From Amoebophrya sp. AT5.2 (taxonomy: Eukaryota; Sar; Dinophyceae; Syndiniales; Amoebophryaceae), in the NCBI GenBank assembly GCA_005223375.1, contig RXOD01005743.1, positions 1-12,692 on the forward strand: a DNA stretch of 12,692 nucleotides. Direction: 5' to 3'. Positions within the stretch are counted from its first letter, which is position 1; each line of letters starts with the position of its first letter. Both the position numbers and the translations under genes were made by a program. Below, piece by piece: positions 6,748 to 12,692 of the stretch. The notes beneath the pieces were generated by a model. That model saw only the letters and a list, made by a program, of their open reading frames with translations. It did no database searches and was not told where the DNA came from.

Positions 6748-9700
6748 ATGTCGGGGTTCTACGATTTCAACGCGGCCTCGTTTCCGGCTGCTGCGGCCGG
6801 TCCTTCCGCCCCTGCGGATGGCGCGAGAAGCGCTCCTCGAGATTCCGACGACGATCCGATGCCGCAGCGATCAAACGCGCCTGCGGCAAGCTACCAGTAC
6901 GAAGGCACTTTCAACGACCCTGCGCAGTGGCGGAATCTGTCTTCCGCGAATGTTGACGACGATGAAGAAGAAGACGACGATTCCTCCGATGAAGAGGAGG
7001 ATTCGTTTTCGGACTTCCTTTCGGCGGACGACGATGATGTCGGCTTCGAAAAGTTCGCTCAGCAGCAGCGGGGAACGCGGCCACAGGCAAATAATGAAGA
7101 GGCAGGGGAGGAGCATGGCGCACTCGGTTGGTCCACGACAGGGAGAAGCGGGCTTCCCGACGCCCTGATGGACCAGGCGCTTGTGGCGGCTTTCGAGCGC
7201 GAGCCCGTGGCCGTTCGACAGCTCGCAGAGAGACAGCTTCGTGCTTTGCGCTTGCTGCGAGAAGGAAGAAAAGCAGTCGAGGCATTTCGTAGGGCGGTTT
7301 TCGTGAAGGACAACAGAAGTAGTGGAAGTAGTGCGGGGGCGGGGGCGCCGGCTGCTGGGGGCTGGGAGGACGACGAGAATGCTCAGCTGGTTGCCGAGCT
7401 GTTGAGCGGAAAGATGTCCCGCGAGCTACTGAAAACGCTTCGAAACGACCCGAAGCACAACTCGGGAGCTGGCGCACACAGCAAGAGTTCGCGGGGACAT
7501 AGATCTGCCATTTCCGCCGTAATGCAGGTTTACGCGGAACAATACGGCGTTTCGGAGGTGGAGTGGTTACAGTTTCTCAACGAGGAGATGGCGCTACTCG
7601 CCGACGGCGATGCCGATGCTAACCGACAGCAACATCTCCAGTCGTTGGGCCAAGTCGAGCAAGCTTTTCGTGCGGCGCTCGACAGCCAGTTGGGGTTCTC
7701 AGTAGCTCTCTGGACGAATCTAGCAAAGGCGATGCAGAATACCGACATGGCGCTTGCCGTCGGTGGCCCGACGGGACAGGCAGAGGGAGATGAGCAGGCG
7801 AAATGGAAGCAAACGGCGCGTTGCTTTGAAAACGGATTGGGAGTACTCGCACTCGACCCGGAGCGCGGCGCGGAGCTTTTCACAGCGTACCGCGGTGCGG
7901 CTCTGGGGGCGGGCGAAGTAGCAACGGCAGAGAGGCTCTGGGACCGCCAACTGCAAATTCCTGGACCGCATCTGGACCGGCTTCTGGAAGAATACGAATC
8001 GGTACTGCGAGGCGAGTGTGGTCAAAGCGGAACGGCGAACGGCCGCAGCGCACCCGCCGCCCAGCCGGAGACGGTAGAGGCGAAATTGGCCGCGGCTCGT
8101 TCGAAGGTCGAAAAGGCGAAGCGATGCTGGGGCTCGGCGCGCGACAAGGCTTTCCGACAGCTTTTGGAATGCGAGCAGAAGCATGCAACCTCCGGCACAG
8201 ACATCGACCAGGCAGCGCGGGAGCTGATTGCAGTCGAGCGGAAGAGCAAGGACGTGCAGCGACTAGAATGGGCCTACCTCCGTTGCTGCGCCAGTCTTGC
8301 GGCTTCTAGAACAGGTACGAGCAGTGGCGCCTGGTCCCTTTTCTCGGAGTACGCTGAATTCGTCGCGTCGAAAGTGGGCGATAAGAAACGGGCGGTACGA
8401 ATTCTCGACTACGCCCTCAGAAGAATAGACACCGCTGGAGACACCGCTGGCGCTTCAAAGTCAACCTCGAGTGGTCACTCCGCTGCTGATTTGTTGGAAA
8501 AACGTTTGTTGCTCGCTGAGGCAACCAGCTCGGTTGCGCTTGAGCGATTATCTGCGCACAGCCTTTGGATGCTCGTATTCGATGTCGTGGCAGCCGGGAA
8601 CAACGGCGAAGAAGATGAAGAACTTCTCCCGGCGGTCAACCGATTCGCAGCCGCCGCAAAGGCGCACGGTGACGTTCTACGACGCTCGGTGGGCAGTCTT
8701 CCGGCGATGCGCGACTTCTACCGCGGCTTCGTCGCGCCAAGCTCCCACGCGTCTACGGCCTTTGCGGGTCCAGCACCGGACGCAATATCTCTCAGCCAGC
8801 AGGCACAGCAGACGGCCGAGCGTTCGGTTCGCGCGCACTGGATGCACGTGGAGGCGTACGCGTGCGGCAGTTTGGAGGGCGTGCTCGAGGCGTGGCCAGT
8901 CGTCGCACAGCAGGACGTGCACTGTGCGGGGACAGCCTTCAAGGCCTTGCGGTACTGTGGAAAGGACCCCGCGCGGCGCGGGCCGGTTTTGGAAAAGGTG
9001 GCGACGCTGATCCAGTCCGTGAGCGACCGCCCCGACCTGCTCGCGTTTGAGTACCTGGAGATGCTGCGGCACGACTTCGACGCCACGCCCGCTGAGCTCG
9101 AAGTGGGTAGATCGCTTTTCGCGCGAGTGTGCGCGAAACACAACGAACAGGCGCGACGTGCGGCCGCGGCGCAAGGCGCTGAAGTAGACGCAGCCGAGCT
9201 CTGGGACGAATCGGCGGACGATCCGATGACGCCGTTTGGCATTGTGGGCGTGCGCGAGCAATACGAAAAAGCATCTTCGTCGAGCTCCAGCAGCACTAGT
9301 TTTAACTCTAGGGAGGCGTTCGTCTCAGAGACCCTGCAGGCCGCGCTCACAACTGCGGCGCCGGATCTGCGCCCGCTGCTGTACCTGGCCTGGGTGAAGG
9401 CGGACACTTTCAGCCTGGGTAAGGGCCTGGAGAGTGTGTGCGAGCGCGCGCGGCAGATGTTCAAGCACTGTCCCGCTGCTGGCAAGAGCTTCGATTGGTG
9501 CTGGGCAGTGCTCGGCTGCGCGCGACACGCAATGCTGAGTGGCAAAAATCTGCAGGATCGCGATGCCCGAATTGCCGAGGATCTCAAGCTCCTCACGGAC
9601 CTGTACAAGACCACGATACAGCAGACCCAAAGTCCGCAGCTCGCGAAGGACTTGCTCGCAGTACAGCGCGAGATTGGCGACGCAGCTGGGATATGGCAGG

Positions 9701-11750
9701 CAGCCGCGCTCCTGGCGCAAGTGGAAAAACAAGCCGCAAGCGAGGCGAAGGCAAAAGCGGCAGCTGTAGCCAAGTCGAATAAGCGGGCGCGTGGGGCGCA
9801 GCCGGAGCGTGGGGCCGGGCTGTCTGCGCACAACAAGAAGCAGCGCCAGGGGCGGGCTGACGGGCCGCGAGCCGACGATTCTGGTGGCGCAGAGCAGGAC
9901 GACGTGGAGATGGAAGGTCCGGGCATGGCGGAAAACGATGAGGCGGACGCCGCCGAAACCGCCACTCCTGCGGTCATGCCACGCGGCGTCCGCGCGAGAG
10001 GAGCCCGTCGCGATCAGAAGCCAAGAAAGGAAAAGAAGGAAGGTGGAGCGCACTACTTGCAGGTAAACTTCGGCCCCGACGCGGCGTTGAAAGTCGAAGA
10101 AGCGAAGCAGACAGTGTACGTGCGAAACATCGACGTGCATGTGGACGAAGCCGCGCTCGAGAAGCTGGTATTTTGCTCACTGGGACTGTTTCTGTTGCTC
10201 CTTGCTGACTGAGAATTGTCTTATTGAAATTTCCCATCATGTTCATGATGTTGATGGTTCGACGTGTACGAGTACGTGTAGAAAGCCCATCGAGCAGCTG
10301 CATGTCATTCGCAGGCAATACCCCACCTCCACGTCGAAACAAGAGATTCCATCCGTTTCTCGATGAACCCAATCCCAACCAGGTATCCGAGCACTCCGTT
10401 CCTGGCCTCCAGCAGGTTCGGGTCGTCCGCGACTTCAAGGGCAACCCAAAGGGTTGGGCTTACCTCGATTTCGACGGGACGGCTAATGTGCTGCTGTGTT
10501 GTGAAAAGCTCCACAACGTCGAACTTCACGGACGCAAGCTTTTCGCGGCACCCTCCAAGCCCACCCAGCAGCTCTACGAACCGCGCGTCATTTTTGTTTC
10601 CGGCGTGCGCGCCGGTTTCGACTTGCGAAACTTCTTCGAAAACGAGAAGATGCTCACGGTCAAGGACGTGAGATTTCTCGGAGCCGCGTCTTCTGGTTCG
10701 ACGGGGGAGCAGCGGGGACCCGACGCGATGGGCGACGCAGGCGCGGATATTACTGCGGACAGCGGCAACCCCTCCGCGGGAGCTCCTTCCTCTTCCAGCA
10801 GTAGAAGCACCCACCGGGCCTTCGTCGAGTTCGAGGAGGAGGCTTCCGTCGAGGTTGCACTGCAGCTGGCGTCGTCCGGATCTCTTCCGGAGGCCATTGG
10901 TAAGGTGGAGCGATCCATCCCTATGAAGGATCACGAGCACAAGTACGCGAAGACCCGCCGGGACGCGCCGGGGACGTTTCAGGAGCAGCTGAAATGGAAA
11001 AAACAGCAGGACGCGCTGCAGGAGCGGAAGAAGCAGACGTTGTATGTGCGCGGCCTGAACAAAAAGACCACAGAAGCTGCGCTGATGCAGTTCTTCGCGC
11101 CGGTGGGAGCAGCCAAGCAAATTGCGCTCATGCGGAACGAGAAGGGCAAGAGCAGGGGCTTCGCGTACGTGGAGTTGGAATCTGCGGAACTGGCGGAGCG
11201 AGCAATCCGGGAGCTAGGCGGCGGCACGCTGGATGCGCGGACGGTGCAGATAAGCGTGTCGGACCGGCCGATAACGACGAAGAAAACGGAACGCGAGCTG
11301 GACGAGGGCGATGAAATGGAAGTAGAAGAAGATGGAGCTGCTGCCGCTGGCGCCGCGCAACAGGGACAGCAGGGGCAGAATGTCGAAAAGGGCGGGTGGA
11401 AAAAAGGCGCCAAAGGTTCGCAGATGAGCGGAAAGAACGGAAAAATGGATGGCGAAAATCCAATATTCATGAGTGGAAAAGGAAATAAAAACGGGGCGTG
11501 GAAGGGCGGTAAGAAAGGTAGCGGAAACAATGGAAAAGTAAAAAAAGGTAAAGGCGATCAAAACTCGTCGTCTTCCAAGAAGGGTACTAAGGCTGGCGGA
11601 AGTTTTTCGCGCGGAAGCATGTCGATGTCGGACGAAGCCGTCACCGCACCAGGAGCAGCCATGGAAATTGATCTGGACGCTGCGGAAGCGCAAGCAACAG
11701 GCAATGAGGGTACGATGACCAACAATGACTTTCGGCGCCTATTGGGGTGA
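6748..11750 (+). CDS. SART3/Prp24-like U4/U6 snRNP recycling factor (HAT repeats, three RRMs, Lsm-binding tail); exons 6748-10167 and 10383-11750
   Basis: The spliced product is 1595 residues. This family anneals U6 to U4 snRNA after splicing, binding U6 through RRMs and the Lsm2-8 ring through its C-terminus, in the nucleus. Visible parts in order: an acidic Asp/Glu/Ser tract (70-97); a long helical HAT-type array (about 140-1000), with segments such as ERLWDRQLQIPG (396-407) and a LLEEYE helix; basic nuclear-targeting patches (NKRARG 1011-1016, NKKQRQGR 1029-1036, a third near 1079-1097); RRM1 (about 1121-1198; RNP2 VYVRNI, RNP1 KGWAYLDF); a divergent RRM2 (about 1207-1315) with a Gly/Ser-rich insertion; RRM3 (about 1357-1436; RNP2 LYVRGL, RNP1 RGFAYVEL); a Gly/Lys-rich linker; and TNNDFRRLLG at the very end, matching the conserved Lsm-interacting tail. 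Human SART3 is 963 residues with two RRMs, and yeast Prp24 has four and no HAT array, so this is a large, intermediate form. The first ATG after an in-frame stop at 6634 is 6748. Confidence 0.92.
10168..10382 (+). other. Intron, 215 nt, phase 0, splitting RRM1 of the SART3/Prp24-like gene
   Basis: The donor is AAGCTG|GTATTT and the acceptor CAACCAG|GTATCC. The upstream frame stops at 10210-10212 and the downstream frame continues to 11750. The join falls between RNP2 and RNP1 of RRM1 and yields LEKLVSEHSVPGLQQVRVVRD, the expected alpha-1/beta-2 segment of an RRM. A nearby alternative acceptor (CAGCAG|GTTCGG, exon from about 10416) would also keep the frame but would remove residues needed for the RRM spacing. 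Confidence 0.85.
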
Positions 11751-12582
11751 CATCGCTCGGTCCCACTCCAAGAGCCCAGCAGGGTTTCCGAACTCATTAC
11801 CATGAGTAGAAACACGTATTGTTGTAATCAAAAATAGGCCGCTTTCGTCGTCGGTCCTCGCTGACTGGCCATCACACCAGTGGTTACAATAAAAGTGCCT
11901 TTTCGATGTAATGTGTGGATCAAGAGCAGTCGCCACATGTGGGGCTGCCTCGCCATCCCCACAGACTTTCATTGGTTGAGCAAAGGGTTGTTCGACATGT
12001 TGTTTTCTACTGCTCGCGCCACATTTGGGTTCAGAAAATCGATCTCAGCATCGCTGCGACGGTTCTGCATCTGTTCCCCGTACTATCCCGAAATACAAAT
12101 TATTATACCACGCCGTCGTTATTATACGGTTACGGTCTATCCACGTAACAAAACCACTTCTAGTTGTTCATCCGTTAGAAAAGTTATTTTTCAGCGATTG
12201 ACCACCGCGAACGCGATACGGTGATTCTAATTGTGCGTGCAACAACTCGAACTCGAACTCCATTTTTTGCTACTTTTCTATATTGCGGCAGCGGCTTAAC
12301 CTTTCGTTTTTTAGCTTTAGCCACAGCTGCATGGACGCCGAGGTCGATTCAAGCTCTGGAGCTTGCTCTTTGTACTCATGGCTGCTCGCCTTCGAGAGGC
12401 GAGTTGCGTGAAGATTCTGGACCCCTCATACTTTCCTTGCTCATAAGTATATTGTTCTGTCATCACATTCACAATCAATCTTCACATCTCCATGACCCGG
12501 CTCACGAACACACTTTCTTCACGTGCGACACCGGACGAGCGCTGAGTCCACGATCACTGGCTTCTACATCCGCGGCAAGGAG
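11751..12582. other. Downstream sequence of the SART3-like gene; no convincing gene
   Basis: The GC content falls and T/A-rich runs appear, as expected for a 3' UTR and spacer. Open frames here are short and carry no recognisable motif. A small ATG frame at 12331 (26 codons, ending at a TGA just after 12405) overlaps the two hairpins described at 12351-12403 and could be an upstream ORF or a first exon of the next gene. A short CGAACT repetition sits near 12244-12260. Confidence 0.5.
12351..12403. repeat. Two adjacent perfect hairpins
   Basis: AAGCTC (12351-12356) and GAGCTT (12359-12364) form a tight inverted repeat. CTCGCC (12385-12390) and GGCGAG (12398-12403) form a 6-bp stem around a 7-base loop TTCGAGA. 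The second resembles a tRNA T-arm, but no matching acceptor or anticodon stems are present at the right distances. They may be a structured 5' leader of a following gene. Confidence 0.35.
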
Positions 12583-12692
12583 GTAACGAAAACGAAACGT
12601 CGGACTCTATATTTCCCCATCGGAAAGAAGCGAAGATTGCGTCGCCAAGCGGGGTGTCGAAGCGCTCGAGTAGCAAGCGCGCCAGCGGCGGC
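12583..12692 (+). CDS. Possible exon of a downstream gene, running off the window end
   Basis: From about 12583 the composition returns to the GC-rich, Lys/Ser/Ala-biased style of the exons in this window. One + frame (codons from 12582, open since the TGA near 12543) reads ETSDSIF, then a Lys/Ser-rich stretch with KRSSSKRASGG to the edge. A second + frame is also open. A CAAGGAG|GTAACG junction at 12582/12583 could be a splice acceptor. No start codon or domain is visible. A minus-strand frame is open across the same bases as well, so both strand and frame are uncertain. Confidence 0.22.

Noticed and set aside
8718..9977. Long minus-strand open frame of 419 codons
   Set aside because: It lies antisense to the HAT-repeat region of the SART3-like gene, is Ser/Ala/Arg-rich without domains, and is explained by the GC-rich codon bias of the + strand gene.
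10224..10382. A start at 10224 for a separate protein containing the downstream RRMs
   Set aside because: These bases are the 3' part of the intron. Splicing from 10167 to 10383 restores a complete RRM1, and the N-terminal peptide of the alternative has no RRM character.
12340..12410. tRNA suggested by the stem-loop CTCGCC TTCGAGA GGCGAG
   Set aside because: The loop resembles a T-loop, but no 7-bp acceptor stem, anticodon arm or D arm can be placed at the correct distances.
1..12692. CRISPR arrays, insertion sequences, prophage or toxin-antitoxin systems
   Set aside because: No spaced direct repeats, transposase, integrase or phage-like genes were seen, and the genes are eukaryotic.

Overview
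The window looks like nuclear DNA from a GC-rich, fairly gene-dense unicellular eukaryote. It carries spliceosomal GT-AG introns, a splicing recycling factor that prokaryotes lack, and long Ala/Gly/Ser/Lys-rich disordered stretches. All recognisable genes lie on the + strand. The repeated Gly-Lys (GK) low-complexity style and the unidirectional gene order recall dinoflagellates and their relatives, for example syndinians. That placement is a low-confidence inference; nothing here proves the lineage.

Layout. (1) 2-3226: most likely one gene, cut off at its 5' end by the window edge. Exon A (2-1702) is a long FG/GK-rich disordered region. It splices in phase, through introns at 1703-1868 and 2027-2181, to exons encoding a beta-rich, possibly FHA-like segment and a C3HC4 RING finger of the MGRN1/LUL type. 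(2) 3227-4300: spacer with no convincing gene. (3) 4475-5755: an oligoribonuclease (Orn/REXO2 family, DEDDh exonuclease) carrying an ankyrin-like N-terminal region and a basic/acidic insertion. An in-frame ATG at 4301 would add an Arg/Ser-rich leader. (4) 5756-6747: spacer containing a GC-rich segment (6162-6361) with five mutually compatible inverted repeats, possibly a structured RNA or element. (5) 6748-11750: a SART3/Prp24-type U4/U6 snRNP recycling factor of 1595 residues with one intron (10168-10382). It has an acidic N-terminus, a HAT-repeat array, nuclear localisation signals, three RRMs and a C-terminal Lsm-binding motif. (6) 11751-12692: AT-richer downstream sequence with two perfect hairpins, then an open, coding-like stretch running off the window end, possibly an exon of the next gene.

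How the genes relate. Two of the three genes act in RNA metabolism: degradation of the shortest RNA fragments, and reassembly of U4/U6 via U6 and the Lsm ring. The third looks like a ubiquitin ligase with an FG-rich N-terminus. Eukaryotic neighbours need not be functionally linked, so this grouping may be chance. The most unusual items are the FG-rich/FHA-like/RING architecture, the ankyrin-oligoribonuclease fusion with a possible dual start, the multi-stem element in the spacer, and the GGT duplication shared by both ends of every intron.
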